In this document: positions 28,337-36,753 of the stretch, piece by piece
Layout of the letters: every line of letters begins with the position of its first letter
How positions within the stretch are numbered: the first letter of the stretch is position 1
DNA from: Marinobacter fuscus
GTDB taxonomy: Bacteria; Pseudomonadota; Gammaproteobacteria; Pseudomonadales; Oleiphilaceae
NCBI RefSeq assembly: GCF_003007675.1
Contig: NZ_PXNP01000076.1
Location: 62,001-126,000 of the forward strand
Length of the DNA stretch: 64,000 nt
Direction of reading: 5' to 3'
Made by a program: the position numbers and the translations under genes
The notes under the pieces: model-generated
What the model was told of the DNA's origin: nothing
Databases searched by the model: none
Seen by the model: only the letters and a program-made list of their open reading frames with translations

Positions 28337-31300
28337 TTTACAGCCTCCTGAACATAGTCATTGCCTTCACCGTCGAGCCAGTCCACGTTCTTCATCTTGC
28401 GGACCACCACAAACTCATCCCGGTTGGAACCTACGGTGCCGTAGTAGTTGAAGCCGTAGGAGTACTGGGCATAACCACCGATCATGTGGGTCGGTTTCGG
28501 GCACACCCGGGTGACCGAGTTGTGAATACCGCCACGGGTGCCGGTAATCTCGGAGCCGGGAATGTTCACAATCCGCTCCTGGGCGTGGTACATCATCACC
28601 ATGCCGGGCATTACCCGCTGGCTGACCACCGCCCGGGCGGCAATGGCGCCGTTGGCGTTGAACAGCTCAATCCAGTCGTTGTCTTCCACGCCGATCTCTT
28701 TGGCGTCATCTTCACTCAGCCACACAATCGGGCCACCGCGGGACAGAGTCAGCATCAACAGGTTGTCGCTGTAGGTGCTGTGGATGCCCCACTTCTGGTG
28801 CGGCGTGATCCAGTTCAGCGCTTTTTCAGGGTTACCGTTGCTGCGCTGGTTGATCATGCTGCCCACGGCCTTGGTGTTGATGGGCGGACGGTACACCAGC
28901 AGGCTCTCGCCGAAGGCGCGCATCCACTCGTGATCCTGGTAGAACTGCTGACGGCCGGTCAGGGTGCGCCAGGGAATCAGCTCATGGACGTTGGTGTAAC
29001 CGGCGTTGTAGGACACGTGCTCGTCTTCCAGGCCAGACCAGGTCGGGCTGGAGATGATCTTGCGTGGCTGAGCCACAATGTCCCGGAAGCGGATTTTTTC
29101 CTCTTCCTTGTTGGTGGCCAGATGGGTGTGATCCAGGCCGGTGAACTCGGACAGCGCCGCCCAGGCTTTGACCGCCACCTGGCCGTTGGTTTCCGGCGCC
29201 AGGGTCAGGATGACCTCGGCTGCATCAATGGCACTCTCGATCTTCGGGCGGCCTGCGTTGGCACCCTCGATGTGGGTGTAGTTCAGCTCTTTCAGGAAGC
29301 TGATTTCTTTCTCGGTATTCCAGTTGATGCCCTTACCGCCATTGCCCAGTTTGTCCATCAGGGGCCCGAGCGAGGTAAAGCGGGCATAGGTGTTCGGGTA
29401 ATCCCGCTCCACCGTGATGAAGTTGGGCGCGGTCTTGCCCGGAATCAGGTCGCACTCGCCTTTTTTCCAGTCTTTCACATCGAACGGCTGGCCCAGCTCC
29501 GCAGGCGCATCGTGCAGCAGCGGCAGGGTCACCACATCTTTTTCGACGCCGAGATGGCCTTCGGCCGCCTTGGAGAAGGACTTGGCAATGCCCTTGTAGA
29601 TTTCCCAGTCACTGCGCGCTTCCCAGGCCGGATCGGTGGCAGCGGTCAGCGGGTGGATGAACGGGTGCATGTCTGAGGTATTCAGGTCGTTCTTCTCATA
29701 CCAGGTTGCGGTCGGCAGAACGATGTCGGAATACAGACAGGTGGTGGACATCCGGAAGTCCAGGGTCACCAGCAGGTCGAGCTTGCCTTCCGGCGCGTCG
29801 TCCCGCCACTTCACTTCTTCCGGTTTGGCGCCACCCTCGACACCCAGATCCTTGCCCTGCAGGCCGCTCTTGGTGCCCAGCAGGTACTTAAGCATGTACT
29901 CATGGCCCTTACCGGAGGAACCCAGCAGGTTGGAGCGCCAGATGAACAGGTTACGCGGGCAGTTTTCCGGGGCTTCCGGATCTTCACTGGCAAACGCCAG
30001 AGAGCCGTCCTTCATGGACTGAGCCACGTAATCCGCCACCTCCATGCCAGCCTTTTCGGCTTCGGCGGCAATGGTCAGCGGGTTGCGGTTCAGCTGGGGT
30101 GCAGACGGCAGCCAGCCCATGCGCTCGGCGCGCACGTTGTAGTCGATCAGGCTGCCACCGAATTTGGATTTGTCCGCCAATGGCGACAGGATTTCATCCA
30201 CACCCAGCTTCTCGTAGCGCCACTGGCCGGAGTGAGCGTAAAAGAAGGAGGTGGAGTTCATGTGCCGGGGCGGGCGCTGCCAGTCCAGACCAAAGGCCAG
30301 CGGCTGCCAGCCCGTCTGCGGGCGCAGTTTCTCCTGGCCCACATAGTGTGCCCAGCCACCACCGCTCTGGCCGATACAGCCACACATGATCAGCATATTG
30401 ATCAGGCCGCGGTAGTTCATGTCCATGTGGTACCAGTGGTTCATACCGGCGCCGACGATGACCATGGAGCGGCCTTTGGTCTTGTCAGCGTTGTCGGCGA
30501 ACTCACGGGCAATACGGATCACTTTCTCGGCGGGTACGCCGGTGATCTGCTCCTGCCAGGCAGGCGTGTAAGGCTTGATTTGATCGTAGGAAGTGGCGCC
30601 GTCGTCGTCACCCAGGCCACGGCTGATGCCATAGTTGGCCACCATCAGATCGTAAACCGTAACCACCCGGCCTTCGGAGCCGTCCGCCAGCTTGACTTTG
30701 CGGGTGCCCAGCTTGTGCTTGAGAATGTCGCTGTATTCAACGTGGTTGAAGTGTTCGTGCTCGATGCCGCCAAAGTACGGGAAGGCCACATCCACCACGT
30801 CGTCGTGCTTCTCCACCATCGACAGCTGGAGATTTACATCAGAGCCTTTGGCGGTTTGCTTGAGGTTCCACTTGCCCTTCTCGCCCCATCGGTAGCCGAT
30901 GGAGCCGTTCGGTGCGGTCAGCTCGCCAGTGCTTTCATCAATGGCGATGGTTTTCCACTCGGGGTTGTTCTCTTCACCCAGGCCATCCACCAGATCGCTG
31001 GCCCGCAGGAAGCGACCCGGCACGAAGCTGCCGTCGTCTTTCGGCTCCAGCATGACCAGGTAGGGCATGTCGGTGTAGCGACGAACGTAGTCGGTAAAAT
31101 ATTCGCTGGGCTTGTCAACGTGGAACTCTTTAAGAATCACGTGGCCCATGGCCATACCCAGAGCGGCATCGGTGCCCTGCTTGGGGTTCAGCCACTCGTC
31201 GGAGAGCTTGGAGACTTCGGCGTAATCCGGGGTAATGGCGACGGTCTTGGTGCCCTTGTAACGCACTTCGGTGAAGAAGTGGGCATCCGGGGTACGGGTC

Positions 31301-32076
31301 TGGGGTACGTTGGAGCCCCAGGCAATGATGTAGCCGGAGTTGTACCAGTCGGCGGATTCCGGCACGTCGGTCTGCTCACCCCAGGTTTGCGGAGAGGCGG
31401 GCGGCAGGTCGCAGTACCAGTCGTAGAAGCTCATGCAGACGCCACCAATCATCGACAGGTAACGGCTTCCCGCTGCATAAGACACCATGGACATGGCAGG
31501 AATCGGAGAGAAGCCGAAAATACGATCCGGGCCATATTGTTTGGCGGTGTAGACGTTCGACGCCCCGATCAACTCATTCACTTCGTCCCAGTTGGCGCGA
31601 ACAAAACCGCCCATACCACGGCGTGGCTTGTATTCGGCCGTCTTCAGCGGGTCTTCGACAATAGAGGCCCAGGCTTTCACCGGGTCTTTGTGCTCGGCCT
31701 TGGCGGCACGCCACAATTTGACCAGGCTCTTGCGCATCAACGGGTATTTCAGGCGGTTGGCACTGTACATGTACCAGGAGTAGCTGGCACCGCGAGGGCA
31801 GCCGCGGGGCTCATGGTTGGGCAAATCAGGGCGGGTACGTGGGTAGTCGGTCTGCTGGGTTTCCCAGGTAACCAGCCCGTTCTTGACGTAGATTTTCCAG
31901 CTGCAGGAGCCGGTGCAGTTTACGCCGTGGGTGGAGCGCACAATCTTATCGTGCTGCCAGCGCTGGCGATAGCCGTTTTCCCAATCGCGATTTACTTCAT
32001 GGGTTTCGCCGTGACCGTTAGAGAACGATTCGCGGTTCTTCCTGAAGTAGTTCAATTTGTCGATCAAATGACTCAT
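28333..32076 (-). CDS. narG: Nitrate reductase alpha subunit NarG
   Basis: A 1247-residue molybdenum bis-MGD catalytic subunit that reduces nitrate to nitrite at the cytoplasmic face. The FS0 cluster ligands are in HGVNCTGSCSW and a later RGCPRG. The molybdenum region is WGSNVPQTRTPDAH. Length and order are typical for the family. The ATG at 32076 follows GGAGAGAGAG; the longer frame adds six residues. A paired NarL-type site lies 110-125 bp upstream, and narK ends 131 bp upstream on the same strand. Confidence 0.98.
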   Translation of the reverse strand: MSHLIDKLNYFRKNRESFSNGHGETHEVNRDWENGYRQRWQHDKIVRSTHGVNCTGSCSWKIYVKNGLVTWETQQTDYPRTRPDLPNHEPRGCPRGASYSWYMYSANRLKYPLMRKSLVKLWRAAKAEHKDPVKAWASIVEDPLKTAEYKPRRGMGGFVRANWDEVNELIGASNVYTAKQYGPDRIFGFSPIPAMSMVSYAAGSRYLSMIGGVCMSFYDWYCDLPPASPQTWGEQTDVPESADWYNSGYIIAWGSNVPQTRTPDAHFFTEVRYKGTKTVAITPDYAEVSKLSDEWLNPKQGTDAALGMAMGHVILKEFHVDKPSEYFTDYVRRYTDMPYLVMLEPKDDGSFVPGRFLRASDLVDGLGEENNPEWKTIAIDESTGELTAPNGSIGYRWGEKGKWNLKQTAKGSDVNLQLSMVEKHDDVVDVAFPYFGGIEHEHFNHVEYSDILKHKLGTRKVKLADGSEGRVVTVYDLMVANYGISRGLGDDDGATSYDQIKPYTPAWQEQITGVPAEKVIRIAREFADNADKTKGRSMVIVGAGMNHWYHMDMNYRGLINMLIMCGCIGQSGGGWAHYVGQEKLRPQTGWQPLAFGLDWQRPPRHMNSTSFFYAHSGQWRYEKLGVDEILSPLADKSKFGGSLIDYNVRAERMGWLPSAPQLNRNPLTIAAEAEKAGMEVADYVAQSMKDGSLAFASEDPEAPENCPRNLFIWRSNLLGSSGKGHEYMLKYLLGTKSGLQGKDLGVEGGAKPEEVKWRDDAPEGKLDLLVTLDFRMSTTCLYSDIVLPTATWYEKNDLNTSDMHPFIHPLTAATDPAWEARSDWEIYKGIAKSFSKAAEGHLGVEKDVVTLPLLHDAPAELGQPFDVKDWKKGECDLIPGKTAPNFITVERDYPNTYARFTSLGPLMDKLGNGGKGINWNTEKEISFLKELNYTHIEGANAGRPKIESAIDAAEVILTLAPETNGQVAVKAWAALSEFTGLDHTHLATNKEEEKIRFRDIVAQPRKIISSPTWSGLEDEHVSYNAGYTNVHELIPWRTLTGRQQFYQDHEWMRAFGESLLVYRPPINTKAVGSMINQRSNGNPEKALNWITPHQKWGIHSTYSDNLLMLTLSRGGPIVWLSEDDAKEIGVEDNDWIELFNANGAIAARAVVSQRVMPGMVMMYHAQERIVNIPGSEITGTRGGIHNSVTRVCPKPTHMIGGYAQYSYGFNYYGTVGSNRDEFVVVRKMKNVDWLDGEGNDYVQEAVK

Positions 32077-32185
32077 GGTCTCTCTCTCCATCAACCCGAT
32101 TGCCGGATCGTTTTTTCCGAATGGAAACCATTGTGGAGAATGAAATACCTGAAATCTGCATGGTTACTACCAGATAACCGGGGCA

Positions 32186-32201
32186 TACCCCGGTATGGGT
32201 A
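32186..32201. promoter_or_regulatory. 7-2-7 NarL/NarP-type site upstream of narG
   Basis: TACCCCG, two bases, then ATGGGTA form the inverted heptamer pair that NarL binds (consensus TACYYMT); the second heptamer is perfect and the first differs in its last base. It sits between the narK stop and the narG start. It also overlaps a small hairpin (ACCGGGG/CCCCGGT, 32178-32195) that lacks a T-run. Confidence 0.65.
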
Positions 32202-32207
32202 GCGCAG

Positions 32208-33473
32208 CTATATCTCGGGGTGGAGAAGCACCCGACGCTCCTCACGGCGGATCTGGCGGGCGAACAGCAGCAAGCTGCCGCCGAGTAGCAGAAAGAGGAT
32301 CATGAACACGGCGGTACGGACACCGAACCACTGATTCACCATGCCAAACAGCACCGGCAGGGCGAATGCCATGGCGGAGGCACACACCAGCAAAACACCG
32401 GCAAACAACGAGGCTTCCTCGCGGTTGGCAAGTATCACGATGCGTTGCAGACTGCCCATGGCGGTGCCCATCGACACACCAAGCACCACCGCAAACATTC
32501 CTTCCACCGATATCGGCAACACAAACTCCACCACCAGCTCCTGCTCAATACCCTGAATGAACAGCGTCATGGGAGGATATGAAAGCACCAGTAACGCCAA
32601 CAGACAGCCTGCAAGGGCCTTGGTGGCGACTCCGGACGACCCGAAACGGTCAGACAAGCCGCCGCCGACAATCTGGGCAAGCGCCCCCGGCAGCACAAAA
32701 TACTGGGCCAGCCGGGCGCCCTCATCGACCGTCAGGCGAAACTGGGCAGACAAAAAATCCGGCAACCAGAGAGCAAGCGCAAAAAAACTGCCGGCGACAA
32801 CGCCAAAATACAGACACAGAGGAAGGTTTCGCCCCTGGCGAACACTATCGACAATCTGCCGCAGCGAACGCTTGTGAACGGATTCCGTCTCGCCCGTGGC
32901 CTCGGTCAGCATCAATAGCAGCGCAATCACCAGCAACAAAGTAATCAGATACGCCAGGGGAACACCCTGCCAGGAGAAGGCACTGTGAAACAGCGGCACC
33001 AGGTAGTAGTTGAACCCGGCACCGGTGACGCCCGCCCCAAACACGCCCAGCACCAACCCCAGGCGCCCGACCTCACAATGACTGGTAACAAACTGCAGGC
33101 CGGCGGCGTAGAAGCCCCCGGCAAATCCCAGCCCGGCGGCGGCAATCAGGTACCCGGCAAACGTATCGGTCAGCAACAGGATTGCCATGCACACGGCCAA
33201 TCCAAACAGGCACACCAGCATGATTTCCCGGGCGCCATACCGGTAGGCAGCAAGGCCCGCAGGAATCGCCATCAGCGCACTCACCGCCATGGGCATGGCC
33301 AGCAACACCCCGAACTGAACACTGCTCAGGTTCAGCTCGGCCCGCATGTGCACCCCGGCCACGGCGAACAGCGTCCAGCAACCAGACGCCACCACAAAAC
33401 CGGTCAGCGCCAGCGGCAATACCACCGCCAGCGATGCCAGTCTGTCGTCGTCCTGATCGGCCTGTGAATGCAT
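32208..33473 (-). CDS. narK: NarK-type nitrate/nitrite transporter (MFS)
   Basis: A 421-residue major facilitator with 12 predicted helices. NarK1/NarK2-like features are the short central loop, the Gly-rich helix LGFAGGFYAAGLQFVTSHC and GVFGAGVTGAGFNYYLVPLF. It imports nitrate or exchanges it for nitrite for the NarGHI active site. The ATG at 33473 is preceded by AGGA; the in-frame TTG before it is unlikely. It is the first gene upstream of narGHJI, with an FNR box in the narK-narX gap. Confidence 0.88.
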   Translation of the reverse strand: MHSQADQDDDRLASLAVVLPLALTGFVVASGCWTLFAVAGVHMRAELNLSSVQFGVLLAMPMAVSALMAIPAGLAAYRYGAREIMLVCLFGLAVCMAILLLTDTFAGYLIAAAGLGFAGGFYAAGLQFVTSHCEVGRLGLVLGVFGAGVTGAGFNYYLVPLFHSAFSWQGVPLAYLITLLLVIALLLMLTEATGETESVHKRSLRQIVDSVRQGRNLPLCLYFGVVAGSFFALALWLPDFLSAQFRLTVDEGARLAQYFVLPGALAQIVGGGLSDRFGSSGVATKALAGCLLALLVLSYPPMTLFIQGIEQELVVEFVLPISVEGMFAVVLGVSMGTAMGSLQRIVILANREEASLFAGVLLVCASAMAFALPVLFGMVNQWFGVRTAVFMILFLLLGGSLLLFARQIRREERRVLLHPEI

Positions 33474-33563
33474 CAAACGTCCTGAAAGTTAACCACTCTT
33501 TAGTCTCTGCTTTTGCTTGAGCAAGGGTCAAAGGCTATGATGGGATATAAACTATTGGGGTAA

Positions 33564-33577
33564 TTGACTATCCTCAA
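33564..33577. promoter_or_regulatory. FNR-type box between narK and narX
   Basis: TTGACTATCCTCAA keeps TTGA and TCAA of the consensus with two inner mismatches. Its centre at 33570.5 is about 98 bp from narK and 85 bp from narX, so it could serve a class II promoter in either direction. Confidence 0.5.
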
Positions 33578-33655
33578 GGTGGTACAAAAAAACAGGTGTT
33601 TTTGCACTTTTATATGCTTGCCACCTGACACTCTGGCCGACACCGAAGAGATTTC

Positions 33656-35512
33656 ATGACATCCCGAAGCCCTCTCGTTAACCGCCTGGCGGTGGTCATC
33701 GGCGCTATTGTACTGACTGCCATTGTCAGCATGGCCACGACCCTGGCTGTGTCCAACAGCATCGAAGGCAATGCCACTGCCATTAATCTGACCGGTGCGC
33801 TGCGCATGGGCGCCTATGAGCTGGCTGTCCAGGCCGCATCCAGCGATCCTGCAGACCCGGAGCAGGCGCTGGCACAGCGTCTTGAGGCGTACCAGGCAAG
33901 ATTGAAGAATCCGGCGATTATCAAAGCCATTCCGCCAACACCCGATCATCCGCTCAATAGCCAGTACCGCGAGGTCACTGAGCTCTGGACATCCCTGCTC
34001 GCGCCCGCCATCCGCGCCCATGAACGTGGCACAGCCGTCAGTGCCGACATGATCCGCGCGGCAGAACGCTACACCCGCGAAGTCGATGCGCTGGTGTCTA
34101 TGCTGGAAGAGCGCACCGAAGCGCGCATCGACCTGCTGCATCTGATACAGATAATCAGCATGGTGTTTTCCATTTTGATTGTGGTGGCGCTGTTTATCGA
34201 CCTGAAAACCCGGGTGCTCGGGCCCCTGCGCAAACTGGTCAGTATTGCCACCGGGGTAGCGGAACAAAACTTCAGCCGCAAAGCCAACCTATCTGGCAAC
34301 GACGAGCTGGCGCAACTGGGCCAGGCCTTCGACCAGATGACCAGCGAACTGGCCCTGACCTACCACGAACTGGAAAGCCGGGCCAGGGAGAAAACCCAAG
34401 AACTGCAGGTCAGCCACGCGGCACTGCAGGTTATGCACTCTGCCAGCCGCAATCTGTTTGCCAACCACGACCTGTGCAGTGGCGCCATTCCCATGTTGCA
34501 GGAACTGGAAAAACTGCTCGGCATTGGCCCGATCCGGCTGTTTCTACACGACAAGCATTCCGCCGAGCCGGTCGAAGCCGTGACCACGGCTACGCCGGAG
34601 CGGCCGTTTTACTGCCGCGATCATCACTGCAATGCCTGCCTGGTGACGCCGGAAGTGTTCGACGAGATGCCACTGGAAAACAATGATGGCCGGCGCCTGC
34701 TGCTGCCCATCCGCACCCCGGGCCACCTGCTGGGCACCCTGGAGGTCTGGTACCCGGCAGAGAAAGGCCTATCTGATATGTCTCGGCGCCTGCTGGAAAC
34801 CCTCACCGACCAGCTGGCCACCGCCATTTTCCTGGAGCGTCAAATTACCGAGGAACAACAACTGACGCTTGCCGAGGAACGCACGGTGATCGCCCGGGAA
34901 CTGCATGATTCATTGGCCCAGTCGCTGTCGTATCTGAAAATGCAGGTAACACGCATGCGCCGATTGAATATCGAGGGTGAGCAAAAGCCGCTGCACGACG
35001 ACATTCTGAACGAGCTGAGTACTGGCCTGAACAGCGCGTACCGCCAGCTGCGGGAATTGCTGGCCACCTTCCGACTGAAACTGGACACCCCGGATCTGGC
35101 CACTGCACTGCGCAAAACCATCAGCGAATTTTCCGAGCGCCTGGGTAAACCGGTGGAATTTGACTACAACCTGCCGCCCCAGACCCTCTCGCCGAACGAG
35201 GAAATTCATACCCTGCAAATTATTCGCGAGGCGCTGGCCAACGCAGTCAAGCACGCCAATGCCAGCCACATCCGCGTGCAAATTCTGTTCGAATCGCCCC
35301 GGGTGCTGGCCTGCGTGCAGGACAATGGCCGTGGGTTGCCGGGAGGAGAACAACCGGTGAACCATTATGGCCTGATCATCATGGAAGACCGTGCCCGCAC
35401 ACTGGGCGGACAGGTAAGGGTTCACAACAGGGATGAAGGCGGGGTGGAAGTCGCGTTAACATTCGTTCCCAAGAGCCGAAACCTGATTCCTACTGAAACC
35501 TCAACGGCATAA
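33656..35512 (+). CDS. narX: Nitrate/nitrite sensor histidine kinase NarX
   Basis: A 618-residue membrane sensor kinase. Two transmembrane helices (about residues 12-32 and 161-182) flank a periplasmic domain with the nitrate-binding P-box ATAINLTGALRMGAYEL. A HAMP linker, a GAF-like central region with a Cys cluster (CRDHHCNACL) and a HisKA_3 domain follow. The phosphoacceptor is H417 in ARELHDSLAQSL, and the ATP-binding domain has DNGRGLP. Its partner narL begins 28 bp downstream. It is divergent from narK, which it should regulate. Confidence 0.95.
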   Translation: MTSRSPLVNRLAVVIGAIVLTAIVSMATTLAVSNSIEGNATAINLTGALRMGAYELAVQAASSDPADPEQALAQRLEAYQARLKNPAIIKAIPPTPDHPLNSQYREVTELWTSLLAPAIRAHERGTAVSADMIRAAERYTREVDALVSMLEERTEARIDLLHLIQIISMVFSILIVVALFIDLKTRVLGPLRKLVSIATGVAEQNFSRKANLSGNDELAQLGQAFDQMTSELALTYHELESRAREKTQELQVSHAALQVMHSASRNLFANHDLCSGAIPMLQELEKLLGIGPIRLFLHDKHSAEPVEAVTTATPERPFYCRDHHCNACLVTPEVFDEMPLENNDGRRLLLPIRTPGHLLGTLEVWYPAEKGLSDMSRRLLETLTDQLATAIFLERQITEEQQLTLAEERTVIARELHDSLAQSLSYLKMQVTRMRRLNIEGEQKPLHDDILNELSTGLNSAYRQLRELLATFRLKLDTPDLATALRKTISEFSERLGKPVEFDYNLPPQTLSPNEEIHTLQIIREALANAVKHANASHIRVQILFESPRVLACVQDNGRGLPGGEQPVNHYGLIIMEDRARTLGGQVRVHNRDEGGVEVALTFVPKSRNLIPTETSTA

Positions 35513-35540
35513 GCCCTGAGCAGGACACACGAGAGAGACC

Positions 35541-36200
35541 ATGTCTGACACACCCGCAAGCATTCTGTTAATTGACGACCACCCCCTACTGCGTCAGGGC
35601 ATCAAACAGCTGATCGGCCTGGAAGGAGATATGGAAGTGGTCGGCGAGGCCAGTAATGCCATAGACGGTATCCGCCTGGCCACCGAGCTGGAACCGGATC
35701 TGATCCTGATGGACTTGAACATGCCCGAAATGGACGGCATCGACGCCCTGAAGAGCCTGCGCGAGAAGAACATTAGCTCCCGGATTGTCATGTTCACCGT
35801 CTCTGACCAGGAAGACGATGTGGTTGCCGCCCTGCGCGCCGGTGCCGACGGCTACCTGCTAAAGGATATGGAGCCTGACGACATGATCGCCCAACTGCAC
35901 CAGGCTGCGGTTGGCAAAATGGTGATCAGTGACCGGCTGACCACGCTGCTAGCCGAGGCGCTGCGTTCCAACAAACCCCAACAGACCAGCCGCCCGGATT
36001 TCGACAGCCTGACCCCACGGGAAAAAGACATTCTGCGGCTGATTGCCGAGGGCCTGTCCAACAAGATGATCGGCCGCAAGCTCGACATCAGCGATGGCAC
36101 CGTCAAGGTGCACGTAAAACACCTTCTTAAAAAACTCAACCTGCGCTCGCGGGTAGAAGTGGCGGTCTGGGCCGTGGAAGAAGGGCTGCACAAAGCCTGA
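35541..36200 (+). CDS. narL: Nitrate response regulator NarL
   Basis: A 219-residue response regulator. The phosphoacceptor is Asp58 in [13 protein letters not shown]. The conserved Lys is in GYLLKDMEP. The C-terminal LuxR/NarL-type helix-turn-helix starts at [15 protein letters not shown]. It binds TACYYMT heptamers, and a 7-2-7 pair lies upstream of narG. GAGAGAGA precedes the start. Confidence 0.96.
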   Translation: MSDTPASILLIDDHPLLRQGIKQLIGLEGDMEVVGEASNAIDGIRLATELEPDLILMDLNMPEMDGIDALKSLREKNISSRIVMFTVSDQEDDVVAALRAGADGYLLKDMEPDDMIAQLHQAAVGKMVISDRLTTLLAEALRSNKPQQTSRPDFDSLTPREKDILRLIAEGLSNKMIGRKLDISDGTVKVHVKHLLKKLNLRSRVEVAVWAVEEGLHKA

Positions 36201-36267
36201 GTTATATCAAACCGTCGGCCGTGGCTTTCCGGTACTCTGGGCAAATTACCATCGCCCGGAGTATGCC

Positions 36268-36753
36268 ATGGCCTTCAGCCTTCCCCCCATCGCCGCCCTG
36301 CACAGCCCCCTGCTTGATCAGTCCCTGGCGGTGATCCGCGACTACCTGCCCTCCCCGGCTCCGGTGCTGGGCATGGTCGACCGGAAAATCCCCATGCCGT
36401 TCAAGCAACTGCTGGCTGAGGCACCACTTAACCGGCTGTTTGCCCAGGCCATTGAAGAGGGCGAGTTTGATGACTTTGAGGGCCGAACCCTACGCCTGGA
36501 AGTGAACGGTGGGCACCCGGGTGTGACTCTGGGGTTCTGGGCTGGCCGGCTGAGGCTGGTGGATGGCCCGGGCGAAGCCACCATTCGCGGCTCTCTGGCC
36601 GCCTTCAAAACCCTGGCCGAACGCAAACAGGATCCGGATCAACTGTTTTTCCAGCGGCGACTGGTGATCGAAGGCGACACCGAGCTGGGCCTGGCCCTGA
36701 AGAACCTGCTCGACAGCCTGGACTGGAATCTCAGCTTTCGGGCACTGCTGTAA
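36268..36753 (+). CDS. ubiT: UbiT (SCP2-domain factor of anaerobic ubiquinone synthesis)
   Basis: A 161-residue protein with a single SCP2 sterol-carrier-type lipid-binding domain. It matches the UbiT/YhbT family, which with UbiU and UbiV allows oxygen-independent ubiquinone synthesis. Motifs include MPFKQLLAEAPLNRLF, the central GRTLRLEV and FFQRRLVIEGDTELGLALKNLLD. ubiU and ubiV are not in this window. Its position beside narXL fits anaerobic nitrate respiration, which needs quinone. Its 3' end overlaps the convergent diguanylate cyclase gene by 23 bp. Confidence 0.85.
   Translation: MAFSLPPIAALHSPLLDQSLAVIRDYLPSPAPVLGMVDRKIPMPFKQLLAEAPLNRLFAQAIEEGEFDDFEGRTLRLEVNGGHPGVTLGFWAGRLRLVDGPGEATIRGSLAAFKTLAERKQDPDQLFFQRRLVIEGDTELGLALKNLLDSLDWNLSFRALL

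Noticed and set aside
29902..32202. A 766-codon plus-strand open frame opposite narG
   Set aside because: It is an antisense shadow of narG; composition and lack of motifs argue against a gene.
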